Shown one piece after another: positions 45,812 through 54,494 of a stretch of 64,000 nt of DNA (positions are counted from its first letter, which is position 1; each line of letters begins with the position of its first letter). The DNA comes from Marinobacterium zhoushanense (lineage in GTDB: Bacteria; Pseudomonadota; Gammaproteobacteria; Pseudomonadales; Balneatricaceae), in NCBI RefSeq assembly GCF_014641945.1, contig NZ_BMIJ01000001.1:851998-915997 (forward strand), read 5' to 3'. Position numbers and translations under genes: made by a program. A model generated the notes under the pieces. It saw nothing but the letters and a program-made list of their open reading frames with translations, was not told where the DNA came from and made no database searches.

Positions 45812-47251
45812 TCACTCCACGCAGGCATTTAGCGGCGGGCGGCGTTGCACCCAGGGCTGGGCCTGCTCCAACTGATGGGCCAGTGCCAACAGCGTGCTCT
45901 CCTCACCGAAGCGTCCGGCAAAGTGCGCCCCGATCGGCAATCCGTCCGGAGTCCAATACAGCGGCACCGACATCGCCGGCTGACCGGTGGCATTGAACAG
46001 TGCAGTGTAGGGCGAGTAGCTGTGGAAACACTCGATCAACGTCCCCATATCGGCCTTGTCATCGGCCACATCAAGCGTACCGATCAACGGCGGCTCGCGT
46101 GTCAGCGTCGGGGTAAGGATCAGGTCGTAATCGCGCATGAAGTTGGCGAAGGTGCGACCGAGGGCATGAATCCCCTCTATCGCCTGCACATACTGCACGG
46201 CACCGATATCGCCCTTCTCCCTCAGGTATATCCGGGTACGCGGTTCCAGCTCCTCTCCGGTTACCGGCGCTCCGCGCATCGCGCCCAGCATATTCAGATA
46301 ACTGCGCGTGTTCGGGCCGATGATGTCGAACGCCATATTGAAGAACTGCGGCAGATCCACCGGCAACGTCACCGGCAAGACCTGGTGGCCAAGGTTTTCA
46401 CAGAGTCTCGCCGCATGACGCACAGCTGCCAACGCCTCAGGCGACGAGGGCCAGGGATCCATCTGTTCCACCAGTGCGATCCTTAGCGGTTTGGTCGGCC
46501 CCCTCATCGCGTCGACGTAGGAGGCCGGTCGAGCAGGCGCCGCATAAGGTGCGCCCAGATCAGAACCGGCGGTCATATCCAGCAGCGCCGCGCTGTCACG
46601 AACCGACAGGGTAATGGCGTGGCCGACGCCCATACCGCCCCAGCCCTCACCGACCAGAGGACCGTTCGGCATCAGACCACGGCTGGGTTTGAGGCCGAAT
46701 ACACCGCAACAGGATGCCGGCACCCTGAGGGAGCCGCCGCCATCGTTGCCGTGGGCGAAAGGCACTACACGAGACGCCACCAGTGCCGCGGCGCCGCCGC
46801 TTGAACCACCGGCGCTGCGCTCGGTATTCCAGGGGTTGCGGGTGGCACCGAAACGGGTGGACTCGGTGGTGTAGGAGGTACCGAATTCGGGCGAGGTCGT
46901 GGTACCGACAAATACGCAGCCAGCCCGACGCAGGCGGCTGACCAGCTCATCATCCATCCCGGGGCGCGCTTCGCCCAGCGCCAGGGAACCGTTGGTCATA
47001 CGCGCCTCGGCCAGCGGCGCGAACAGATCCTTGATCAATGTCGGCACACCGGAAAATGGCCCCTTACCGGGCGCCTGCCGGCGGGCCTGATCGTAGAGCT
47101 TTTCGGCGACCGCATTCAACTCGGGCTCGACCTTCTCCAGCCGCGCGATGGTCGCCTCCAACAACTCCTGCGGCGTCACCTCGCCCGCGCGAATCGTTTC
47201 GGCCAGTGCAGTGGCGTCCGATTGATCGATCAGTGCTTGTATATCCTGCAT
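45812..47251 (-). CDS. amidase-signature family hydrolase (IacH candidate)
   Basis: 479 residues, typical amidase-signature size. Lys in VPTLIKDLFAPL, Gly/Ser-rich NTERSAGGSSGGAAALVASR, and the nucleophile region GNDGGGSLRVPASCCGVFGL complete the Ser-cisSer-Lys triad. It is adjacent to iacR and upstream of a terminator. Known iac clusters carry iacH, an amidase-like gene of unclear role, close to iacA and iacR; this is the better-placed of the two amidases here. It may release indole-3-acetate from amides or act on an unrelated compound. Confidence 0.85.
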   Translation of the reverse strand: MQDIQALIDQSDATALAETIRAGEVTPQELLEATIARLEKVEPELNAVAEKLYDQARRQAPGKGPFSGVPTLIKDLFAPLAEARMTNGSLALGEARPGMDDELVSRLRRAGCVFVGTTTSPEFGTSYTTESTRFGATRNPWNTERSAGGSSGGAAALVASRVVPFAHGNDGGGSLRVPASCCGVFGLKPSRGLMPNGPLVGEGWGGMGVGHAITLSVRDSAALLDMTAGSDLGAPYAAPARPASYVDAMRGPTKPLRIALVEQMDPWPSSPEALAAVRHAARLCENLGHQVLPVTLPVDLPQFFNMAFDIIGPNTRSYLNMLGAMRGAPVTGEELEPRTRIYLREKGDIGAVQYVQAIEGIHALGRTFANFMRDYDLILTPTLTREPPLIGTLDVADDKADMGTLIECFHSYSPYTALFNATGQPAMSVPLYWTPDGLPIGAHFAGRFGEESTLLALAHQLEQAQPWVQRRPPLNACVE

Positions 47252-47276
47252 GATATTTCCTTTCCAATCGTAAAAG

Positions 47277-47321
47277 GACCGACCGCCAGAACATTGGGGG
47301 TAAACAGGATGGCGGTCGGTC
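47277..47321 (-). terminator. strong hairpin between the MFS and amidase genes
   Basis: GACCGACCGCCA and TGGCGGTCGGTC pair perfectly over 12 bp with a 21-nt loop. On the minus strand CTTTTA follows the stem. It sits between the MFS transporter stop and the amidase start, so each may be transcribed separately. Confidence 0.6.
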
Positions 47322-47341
47322 GTACAACAGTAGTCAGACGA

Positions 47342-48562
47342 TCAGGTCAGCGAGGTATCGGTGGCACTCGGTGCCGCACGACCGGGTATCATCCGCGCAA
47401 GCAGCCAGATACCGGCACCGACGAGACTGGCGATCGCCAATGCGGAGATGGCCTCGCGCAGGTCACCGCTCTGAGCGATCAGTGCCGCCACCACCAGCGG
47501 ACTGACGAACTGGCCGATATAGAGGCTGGCGGTGAAGCCGCCCATGCCGCGTCCGCGAGTGGCGCCCGTCAGTGCGTTCATCACCGGGGCCATGGAATTG
47601 GGTACCAGCAAACCGGCACCGATACCGTGAATGGTGACGGCCACCAGCACGGCGTTGAAACTCTGCGCATGGGCGAGCAACCAGAGCCCCATCGCGATCA
47701 GCGCCAACAGCAGGGCATTACAGCCACGAATGCCCAGCAGGCGGCGCATCAGCGGCCAGATCAACGATCCGCCCAGTGTTGCCAGCAGACCCAGACCGGC
47801 CGAGGCCCCGATCATCGTGCTTGAGGTTACCCCCATACCGACCAGCAGTGCCGGCGCCTGGACCGGCACGATAAAATTCAGCACCATACCGGCAAACACC
47901 AAAAGATAACCGACCAGCAGCGCCCACATGTTGACCTGCTGCGGATCGTTCGCACTGACCTGCTCACGATGCTGTCCCGGCTCCCACAGCACCTTCATCA
48001 TCAACGGTACCAGTAGTATCGGCAGCAGGTAGAGGTAGAAAGGCGTACGCCAGGAGTGCTCCCCCAGTGCCCCGCCAATCACGAAGAACAGAGAACCGAT
48101 CACACCGATGGTGACCACCTGGAGATTGACGTACTTCAAGCGCTCCTCACCGCTCCAGTAATCCGCTATCAACGTGGCACAGCAGGTCATCACCGCCGCT
48201 TCGGTACAGCCGAACAGCAGGCGTACACCGACAATCGCCTGTAGATCATTCAGGAAGGCGGGAATAGCGCCCAACAGTGCGTAGAGCAGCGTGGCCAGTA
48301 TCAGCAGGTTCTTGCGACCAAGCCGGTCGGCCAACAAACCGGCCACTGGCGCAAACAGGGCGATCGCCAGCGCCGGACCGGTAATCGCCATCGGCACCAG
48401 CACCTGGGCATTCGGCTCGACCGGGCCAAACTCGGCACCCAGCTTGGGCAGAATTGGTGCGACCATGACCGCACCCATAATGGTCAGGCTGCTGCCGAGC
48501 ATCAGCAACGCCCCTTCACGACCTCCCGTCGCTTGACGGGTCGTAACATTCACTTCAGTCAT
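47342..48562 (-). CDS. MFS transporter
   Basis: 406 residues, 12 predicted membrane helices. The MFS loop is visible as LLADRLGRKNLLI between helices 2 and 3. GAGGAG precedes the ATG. It resembles drug/proton antiporter-type MFS proteins with no substrate signature that I can assign. With the SphA-like outer-membrane gene upstream and iac genes downstream, it may move an indolic or aromatic compound across the inner membrane. Confidence 0.85.
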   Translation of the reverse strand: MTEVNVTTRQATGGREGALLMLGSSLTIMGAVMVAPILPKLGAEFGPVEPNAQVLVPMAITGPALAIALFAPVAGLLADRLGRKNLLILATLLYALLGAIPAFLNDLQAIVGVRLLFGCTEAAVMTCCATLIADYWSGEERLKYVNLQVVTIGVIGSLFFVIGGALGEHSWRTPFYLYLLPILLVPLMMKVLWEPGQHREQVSANDPQQVNMWALLVGYLLVFAGMVLNFIVPVQAPALLVGMGVTSSTMIGASAGLGLLATLGGSLIWPLMRRLLGIRGCNALLLALIAMGLWLLAHAQSFNAVLVAVTIHGIGAGLLVPNSMAPVMNALTGATRGRGMGGFTASLYIGQFVSPLVVAALIAQSGDLREAISALAIASLVGAGIWLLARMIPGRAAPSATDTSLT

Positions 48563-48577
48563 GACGATCGCTCCTCA

Positions 48578-49498
48578 TCAAAAGCTCTGCGCAATGCGCA
48601 GTGCCAGTTGATAGCCCTCGGTACGGTTTTCCGCGTCGAACTCCTTGTAGGCATGCAGCCATACCGCCGGCAGACCCGGTCGGAAGAAGCTCAGGGCGGG
48701 CCCTGCCGCGAACACCTGTGCACGGTTGCCATTGCTCAGCCCCGGGCCTTTGTCATCGCTGATCTGGCGGTAGTAGTAGCCACCCAGCCCCAGCGTCCAA
48801 TCCTTGACATGCTGACCGACCGCGAACTCATGGCGATACTCGGTACCACTGCGATAATCCGTGTCATCGTTGCGGGTATTGAAATCAAGCTGGAAGCTGG
48901 AGGAGAGCTCGAAACCTGTATCTGAGATATAGCTGGCGTTGAGAATCGGTGAGAAGGTCCAGTGGTTCAAACCCGGCGACACCAAACGATCCCTGTCGTA
49001 ATCGCCGGTCGGTGCCTGGATCTGGAACTGGGCGTTCACACCCAGGTTGCGCGAGGGATTCCATTGCAGAATCAGCGGCGTTACCGTCATATCCGCCTGA
49101 CGAAACAGCTCGGCACTGTCCGAAAAGGTACCGAAGGGTGTCGGTACATTCAGTGATGCATCCATGCGGAAGAACGGCAGTACGGCACTCCAACCATACT
49201 TGGCGCCCCACAGTTCATAATCCGTCATACGTACATGGGCCAGGCTCATCGACAGGACGTCGAGGGAAAAATCCACAGGCGTATCCCCTCCCGAGCCGTC
49301 CTTGAGTTTATTGGCCGAATAGAAGGCCACACGCGTTCCAAACGCACCATTTGGTGTGGCCGGCGGCATAAAGCCGGCACCGAAATCGTACAAACCAAAG
49401 GACGTGGTCGGCGCACCGTTCTCGGTCGCCTGAACGGATGCCGCGGATAGGATCAGAATCGCGCCGCCAACAGCGCGTGTTATTTTTCTTGGATGCAT
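48578..49498 (-). CDS. SphA/MetA-type outer-membrane protein of aromatic catabolism
   Basis: 306 residues. A signal peptide (ITRAVGGAILILSAASVQA) is followed by repeated amphipathic strands (ADMTVTPLILQWNPSRNLGV, FSPILNASYISDTGFELSSS), with the C-terminus ending in Phe (RIAQSF). This fits the phenol-degradation MetA/SphA family of outer-membrane barrels linked to uptake of aromatic compounds. It lies 15 bp upstream of the MFS gene in the same direction, so the pair may be an outer- and inner-membrane route. A long hairpin sits just before its ribosome site (CGGAG). Confidence 0.8.
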   Translation of the reverse strand: MHPRKITRAVGGAILILSAASVQATENGAPTTSFGLYDFGAGFMPPATPNGAFGTRVAFYSANKLKDGSGGDTPVDFSLDVLSMSLAHVRMTDYELWGAKYGWSAVLPFFRMDASLNVPTPFGTFSDSAELFRQADMTVTPLILQWNPSRNLGVNAQFQIQAPTGDYDRDRLVSPGLNHWTFSPILNASYISDTGFELSSSFQLDFNTRNDDTDYRSGTEYRHEFAVGQHVKDWTLGLGGYYYRQISDDKGPGLSNGNRAQVFAAGPALSFFRPGLPAVWLHAYKEFDAENRTEGYQLALRIAQSF

Positions 49499-49510
49499 TG
49501 GCTACTCCGG

Positions 49511-49539
49511 TGTGATTGTTGTTCGAGTCAACAATCACA
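49511..49539. promoter_or_regulatory. perfect 11-bp inverted repeat in the leader of the SphA-like gene
   Basis: TGTGATTGTTG and CAACAATCACA pair perfectly around a 7-nt loop, ending ~12 bp before the start codon and beside the ribosome site. It may be an operator, a structured leader, or the end signal of the upstream araC-type gene; it has no T tract. Confidence 0.5.
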
Positions 49540-49563
49540 CTACAAAGGAGTCAGCCGGACAGG

Positions 49564-50571
49564 TTATCCGAAATCAGCACAATGTCGCCGCACTCGACTC
49601 AGGGTATCCGAGGGACGCTCCCCGAACAGCTGCCGATACTCGGCGGCGAAACGGCTCAGGTGCCAAAACCCCCAGTTCGCGGCAACATCCTGAACAGTCA
49701 TGGTCGCATCCGCTTGCAGCAGCGCGCGGTGTACGGCGTTAAGCCGCAATATTCTCAGGTAGGCCACGGGGTTGACGCCAAGCGTCTCCTGAAAGCAGTA
49801 CTGCAGCTTACGGCGGCTGGCACCGACGTGGTTACAGAGATCCATGATCGAGGGAGGGTTGTCGCGATGGCTCAATGCAAACTCACAGGCCCGGTCGACA
49901 ATCCGCTTACGCGCAGTAGAGGAGAGAGGCGTCACCTCCTCGGAGTCGATCAGATCCAGCAGGTGCAACAGGACCGTATCGCGAATACCGGCGCGAATCG
50001 CCGCGTGAGCCAATAGCGTCGGCCCCTCTCCGTCCATGACACTATCGATGAGGGTTGCAAGTTCTTCACGGCAGGAGAAATTAGCCAGCTGAAAGCAGCC
50101 TGCTACAACGTCCAAATCCAGCCTGAGGTCCCGCTGCTGTTGCGCAAGCATAGTCTCGAGCAGAGATTTTTCGACAGCGACGCATAGCAAGTCGACTTCC
50201 GCAGGGGTGCGCAGATCCGGCAACTGATTGCCGGACGCGGCCAGGACGCTCTGCACGTTGATCGCACGCCCATCGCAATGGAAGTCGTGCTCTTTCACCG
50301 CCAACGGCAGACTGAACGTGACTGCGCCGTCCCAGGACTGACCACTCTTGACCATCGCCTGATTGGCCCGGTCTCGGATCAGTTGCATCCCGTCCAGGTC
50401 CAGTTCGGTGATGCTGCCTTCAAACAGGCCGGGAGTGACCTGGTTGTAGTCCATCTTCCAGCCGCTGAAGCCGCGCGCGTGCTCTTCGACATTATGGGTG
50501 CTCCGATGACGGAGGCCGGAACATCCCAGTGGCGTATCAACGTGCTCAAGGCGCATAACAGCAACGCTCAC
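49564..50571 (-). CDS. AraC-family transcriptional regulator
   Basis: 335 residues as read from a GTG at 50571; an ATG five codons in (50556) is equally possible, since no clear ribosome site exists. The C-terminal ~100 residues hold two helix-turn-helix motifs (PPSIMDLCNHVGASRRKLQY, VQDVAANWGFWHLSRFAAEY). The N-terminal ~200 residues are an effector domain of the OruR/EutR-like kind (FSLPLAVKEHDFHCDGRAIN). It lies directly upstream of the SphA-like gene and may activate it and the MFS gene. Confidence 0.88.
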   Translation of the reverse strand: MSVAVMRLEHVDTPLGCSGLRHRSTHNVEEHARGFSGWKMDYNQVTPGLFEGSITELDLDGMQLIRDRANQAMVKSGQSWDGAVTFSLPLAVKEHDFHCDGRAINVQSVLAASGNQLPDLRTPAEVDLLCVAVEKSLLETMLAQQQRDLRLDLDVVAGCFQLANFSCREELATLIDSVMDGEGPTLLAHAAIRAGIRDTVLLHLLDLIDSEEVTPLSSTARKRIVDRACEFALSHRDNPPSIMDLCNHVGASRRKLQYCFQETLGVNPVAYLRILRLNAVHRALLQADATMTVQDVAANWGFWHLSRFAAEYRQLFGERPSDTLSRVRRHCADFG

Positions 50572-50723
50572 TATCTTATTCTGATTGTTTTTTAATCAAA
50601 TCAACTTTTATTCCGAATGACAACCGCCGTCGCCATATTTGCCGAAATCGGATAGTGAGTCTGTATCGATTGATACCATATTGCAGGTTCAATTACCCTC
50701 AACGCCCAATCGGGTACCTTGTA

Positions 50724-51641
50724 TCAATCCACTTTAGCGGGTGCCGACGGCTGCAGGAGCCGTTCCGCCTGCCGCCACTTGCGCAACGAATCGACGGTCA
50801 TGATGCCAAGCGCTGTCCAGATCAAGCCGAAGGTCACCAGCTTGCTCGGGCTCAGCGGCTCATCATAGACAAACACCGCCAGTAGAAAGATGCCACTCGG
50901 CGAGATGTACTGGAAAAAGCCCAGCGCGGTCAGGCTTATCCGATTGGCCGCCGCCGCGAAACACATCAGCGGCACCATGGTGATAGGACCGGCGGCGAAC
51001 AGCAGTAGATAGGTAACGGCCGTATATTGAGCCGGCTCGCTGCCCGGACTGCTACTGAACAACAGATAGCCCGCCGCAACCGGTAACAGCAGGCCGGTTT
51101 CCAGCGCCATGCCGGTAAAGCTGTCGACACCGAGCTTCTTGCGCACCAGGCCGTACAGTCCGAAGGTGGACGCCAATACAAGGGCAACCCAGGGCAGACG
51201 TCCGAACTGGATCAACTCGAACAGCACGGCGACAACGCATAGTCCGACAGCGAGCGTACGCACTCGATCCAAGCGTTCACGAAAGAACAGCATGCCCAGC
51301 AGGATATTGATCAAAGGATTGATGTAATAGCCCAGACTGGCGCTCAGCATCAGGTTGGCGTTGACCGCCCAGATGAAGACACCCCAGTTCAATCCGATCA
51401 ACACCGTGGAGGCGAGCAGCGCCCAACGCGCACGGTTCGAGCGTAACGCGGCGATCAACATGTGGCGCTTCTTGAACAGCAGAATCAGGCCAAGCGTAAT
51501 GAGGCAGGACCAGATGATACGGTGGGCCAGTATCTCGAGGGCAGGGATATCCTGCATTACCTTGAAGTAAACGGGTGCGATCGACCACAGAATATAGGCG
51601 ATCAGGGCGTAGAAAACGCCGCTTTTGGTGGTTTGGTCCAT
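50724..51641 (-). CDS. rarD: RarD-like EamA/DMT permease
   Basis: 305 residues, ten predicted membrane helices of the drug/metabolite transporter superfamily. RarD-type stretches include ALIAYILWSIAPVYFKVM near the N-terminus, the HRIIWSCLITLGLILLF region and GFFQYISPSGIFLLAVFVYD. The role of RarD is not well known; it was first described as a chloramphenicol-sensitivity protein. It has no obvious link to its neighbours. Confidence 0.88.
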   Translation of the reverse strand: MDQTTKSGVFYALIAYILWSIAPVYFKVMQDIPALEILAHRIIWSCLITLGLILLFKKRHMLIAALRSNRARWALLASTVLIGLNWGVFIWAVNANLMLSASLGYYINPLINILLGMLFFRERLDRVRTLAVGLCVVAVLFELIQFGRLPWVALVLASTFGLYGLVRKKLGVDSFTGMALETGLLLPVAAGYLLFSSSPGSEPAQYTAVTYLLLFAAGPITMVPLMCFAAAANRISLTALGFFQYISPSGIFLLAVFVYDEPLSPSKLVTFGLIWTALGIMTVDSLRKWRQAERLLQPSAPAKVD

Positions 51642-51755
51642 AGCTGATCTTGATCGGTGTCAGTGGGGAGGTGGAGCAAGGATACCTTTTATCCTGTCCG
51701 ACAAGCCAAGAAAAGATAGACGAGATAAGGGCTGGACAGCGCCAGCCCTGTCACC

Positions 51756-52388
51756 TCAGCGGGAAAGCAGCGTATGCAGGAACTCGGACCAGCGCTGCGT
51801 CTGGCCGTAGTAGTTGGAGATCTCGAGCCGACGCAGGCCGCCTTCCGTCTCCAGCAACAGGGTGGGAAAACCGCCGCCACCGTTGGCATCCAGCATCCGC
51901 CGGGTGTCATCGATATGACCCATGACCGATTCGCTCTGCTGCGCAAAAACACGGTGGAACGCCTCGGCCTCCAGGCCGAGACCGACGGCCAGTTCGACCA
52001 GGGTATCGAGTTCGGACACCCTGCGCCCGTCGACATAGTGCGCATGCTGGATCACCACATGCATCGCCAGGCCGTCCCCGGCCAGCGCCTCGACCGCCCG
52101 AATCGCCGTGATCGGCGGCAGTGAATCCATCACCGTATCCGGATCCTGTATCAGTCCATTCAGATACGCCTCGCCAAACGGCTGCCCGGTGAGTTGCGCA
52201 ATGCGACGGTCGCTGGAGACGATATGCTGACGCATCGCCGGTACGACCCGCTGCCCCCGCATCAATCCACCGCCATGCAGTACCAGTTCGAACCTCTCCA
52301 GTGCCTGAGCGGCCTGGATCAGGGGCTCCGCTGCGTAGCACCAGCCACACAGCGGGTCATAGATGTAGTGCAGTATCGGTTTACTCAC
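51756..52388 (-). CDS. DsbA-family thioredoxin-fold protein
   Basis: 210 residues with IYDPLCGWCYAAEPLIQAAQ near the N-terminus, giving a CxxC active site (Cys-Gly-Trp-Cys). The rest is the helical insert of DsbA/FrnE-like oxidoreductases, with GGGGFPTLLLETEGG as the cis-Pro region. There is no signal peptide, so it is probably cytoplasmic. It starts ~10 bp after the MBL-fold gene stop, suggesting a two-gene unit. Substrate unknown. Confidence 0.85.
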   Translation of the reverse strand: MSKPILHYIYDPLCGWCYAAEPLIQAAQALERFELVLHGGGLMRGQRVVPAMRQHIVSSDRRIAQLTGQPFGEAYLNGLIQDPDTVMDSLPPITAIRAVEALAGDGLAMHVVIQHAHYVDGRRVSELDTLVELAVGLGLEAEAFHRVFAQQSESVMGHIDDTRRMLDANGGGGFPTLLLETEGGLRRLEISNYYGQTQRWSEFLHTLLSR

Positions 52389-52397
52389 ACCACCTCC

Positions 52398-53282
52398 TTA
52401 CCACTTCATCTCGCCGGTGCTGACCTTGGCGCCGATATCGAGCGCGATCCCCAGGCCCGCGTTCGGGTAGTGCTGCTTCATCACCTCGATCAGGTCGGCG
52501 GACCCCTGGGCTTTCGCCAGCTCCTGTTCGAAGGTGTTCAGGTAGGTCTTGGTATACTCCAACGCTTCCAGTCCGGTCGGCGCGCCCTCTGCCATATGGC
52601 CGGGGATCACGGTCGTCGGCTGCAGTGCCTCGATACCTTCGAGCGTCCGCCCCCAGTCCTGGCGCGCCTCCTTGCTCTGGGTATCCGCCGTCCACAGGTG
52701 CAATCCACTGAACACATTGACGCCACCGACCACCGCCTTGATATCGGGAATCCACAGGTAGCCTCGGAGTGACTGGTCACCGTTCGGACCGCTGACGACC
52801 AGCTCATGGCCTTCGATGCTCAACCCCTCGGCCGGCAACGGCTCTGGGATCACAGGCGAGTGCGGTGCGTTGGCCCCCAATTTTGGCCCCCAGAAGCCGA
52901 CCTTTTTCTCGACCGTGTTGCGAATCCACTCGATGGTGGGAGCGCTCGCGTACACCGGCACGTCCGGGAACTCTTCGCGAATCACCTCGGCGCCGAAGTA
53001 GTAATCGGGATCGCCGTGGCTGATATAGATCGCTTTCAGCGTCTTGCCGCTGCTGAGGATATTGGCCACCAGCCTGTGAGCATCCGCGCGGGCGAACTGG
53101 GTGTCGACCAGCACCGCTTCCGTCTCGCCGCTGATCAGCACCGAATTGACATGGAAACTGTTAGCGTCGGCGTTGAATACCTGCAGAGACAACGGCTCCG
53201 CAGCCTGAACGGCGGTGATGGCCGAGATCGACAGCGCCAGGGTCGCTGCTGCTCCTACGATTTGGGTTTTGAATGAGGTCAT
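52398..53282 (-). CDS. exported MBL-fold protein with a divergent metal motif
   Basis: 294 residues. A signal peptide (TQIVGAAATLALSISAITAV, cut near VQAAE) places it in the periplasm. The metallo-beta-lactamase fold is recognised from AVLVDTQFARADAHRLV, IYISHGDPDYYFGAEVI and TVIPGHMAEG. The canonical H-x-H-x-D-H is H-G-D-P-D-Y here: the first His and the Asp remain while the second and last His are Asp and Tyr. Metal binding must therefore be altered or mononuclear. A LysR gene diverges from it and probably controls it. Confidence 0.82.
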   Translation of the reverse strand: MTSFKTQIVGAAATLALSISAITAVQAAEPLSLQVFNADANSFHVNSVLISGETEAVLVDTQFARADAHRLVANILSSGKTLKAIYISHGDPDYYFGAEVIREEFPDVPVYASAPTIEWIRNTVEKKVGFWGPKLGANAPHSPVIPEPLPAEGLSIEGHELVVSGPNGDQSLRGYLWIPDIKAVVGGVNVFSGLHLWTADTQSKEARQDWGRTLEGIEALQPTTVIPGHMAEGAPTGLEALEYTKTYLNTFEQELAKAQGSADLIEVMKQHYPNAGLGIALDIGAKVSTGEMKW

Positions 53283-53361
53283 CTCACGCTCCTTTTCCGA
53301 TATTGAAGAGATGACGCCACTCTACCCTCTTGATTGGATATGAAATATGCCTAAAAATGTT

Positions 53362-53380
53362 ACTTATTATTACAATAAGT
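53362..53380. promoter_or_regulatory. candidate LysR-type operator
   Basis: ACTTATT-n5-AATAAGT is a perfect 7-bp-arm dyad in the 106-bp gap between the divergent MBL-fold and LysR genes, ending 8 bp before the LysR ATG. It contains the T-n11-A pattern typical of LysR sites. Binding by this LysR is inferred. Confidence 0.5.
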
Positions 53381-53388
53381 GAGCAAAT

Positions 53389-54309
53389 ATGGATCGTTTG
53401 ACCGCCATGCAGGTGTTCGCCGAAGTCGCCAAACGGGGCGGTTTCACCGCTGCCGCCGAGCATCTCGATATCAGCCGCGTCAAGGCCACACGCTATGTCA
53501 GCGAGTTGGAAAGCTGGCTCGGAACGCGCCTGCTGCAACGCTCCACACGCCGGGTGTCGTTGACCGAAGCGGGCGAGGCCTGTCTGCGCCAGTGCGAGCA
53601 GATGCTGGCCCTGACCCAGGATCTGCAGTCAACGGTGGGAAGACGCGACAGTTCGCCGCGCGGACAGTTGCGCATGACCACCAGCATCTCGTTCGGTCAG
53701 GCCCATCTGGCCGGCGCCGTGGCCGAGTATCTGCAGCAGTATCCCGATGTGACGGTGGATCTGATGGTGATCGACCGTGCCGTCAACCTGATCGAGGATC
53801 GAGTGGACCTGGCGATCCGCACCACCGGCGAACTGGACCCGAACCTGGTGGCCCGACGTATCGCCCCCTGCAGCTCGGTGATCTGTGCCTCTCCGGACTA
53901 CCTCAGGGCCAGGGGCACTCCCGACCACCCGCGGGCGCTAAGGGAACACAACTGCCTGACCTACACCAACTTCGGCCGCAGCGAATGGCGTTTCGACAAT
54001 CGCCAGGGTGAGGAGATCCAGGTGGAGATCAGGGGCAACCTGACCGCCAACGAAGCCTCCATTCTGATGGAGGCCGCGCTTGCCGGCGCCGGCGTGACGC
54101 AGTTGCCCACCTACCTAGCCAACCCGCTGATCGAACGCGGCGAACTGATCGAACTGCTGCCGCAATGGAGCCCGCCTGAGTTGGTGATCTGGGGTGTCTA
54201 TCTGTCGCGCCGCCATCTGCCCGCCACGGTGCGCACCATGCTCGACTTTCTGGTCGAGCGTTTTCGCGATGCCCAGCGTTGGGAGAACTCGATTCACAAG
54301 ACGTCTTGA
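53389..54309 (+). CDS. LysR-family transcriptional regulator
   Basis: 306 residues. An N-terminal LysR helix-turn-helix (MDRLTAMQVFAEVAKRGGFT, AAEHLDISRVKATRYVSELE) is followed by a substrate-binding fold (GQLRMTTSISFGQAHLAGAV, VICASPDYLRARGTPDHPRA). It resembles the CrgA/YafC group often found beside oxidoreductase or efflux genes. It is divergent from the MBL-fold/DsbA-family pair, with a dyad between them, and is the likely regulator of that pair. Confidence 0.9.
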   Translation: MDRLTAMQVFAEVAKRGGFTAAAEHLDISRVKATRYVSELESWLGTRLLQRSTRRVSLTEAGEACLRQCEQMLALTQDLQSTVGRRDSSPRGQLRMTTSISFGQAHLAGAVAEYLQQYPDVTVDLMVIDRAVNLIEDRVDLAIRTTGELDPNLVARRIAPCSSVICASPDYLRARGTPDHPRALREHNCLTYTNFGRSEWRFDNRQGEEIQVEIRGNLTANEASILMEAALAGAGVTQLPTYLANPLIERGELIELLPQWSPPELVIWGVYLSRRHLPATVRTMLDFLVERFRDAQRWENSIHKTS

Positions 54310-54403
54310 TACACCGAATATGACCAGGGGTAGAGGCAGGCGGCAGGCCCTAGCCAACGCCCCGTGTGACCCCTTATTATTCCTATGTTTAACTGGACTT
54401 TAG

Positions 54404-54415
54404 TTAATATATTAA
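54404..54415. promoter_or_regulatory. candidate HpaR operator upstream of hpaR
   Basis: TTAATATATTAA, a perfect 12-bp palindrome ~80 bp before hpaR. It differs only at its two central-flanking positions from the two sites ahead of hpaD, suggesting autoregulation. A TTAAC-n9-GTTAA pair overlaps it on the left. Confidence 0.5.
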
Positions 54416-54494
54416 TGACAATTAAGGTCCATATAAGGCTTAGATATTTGACCCACCTGCCCGCAGATGCGTCCATCGGCACGGTACCCACACT

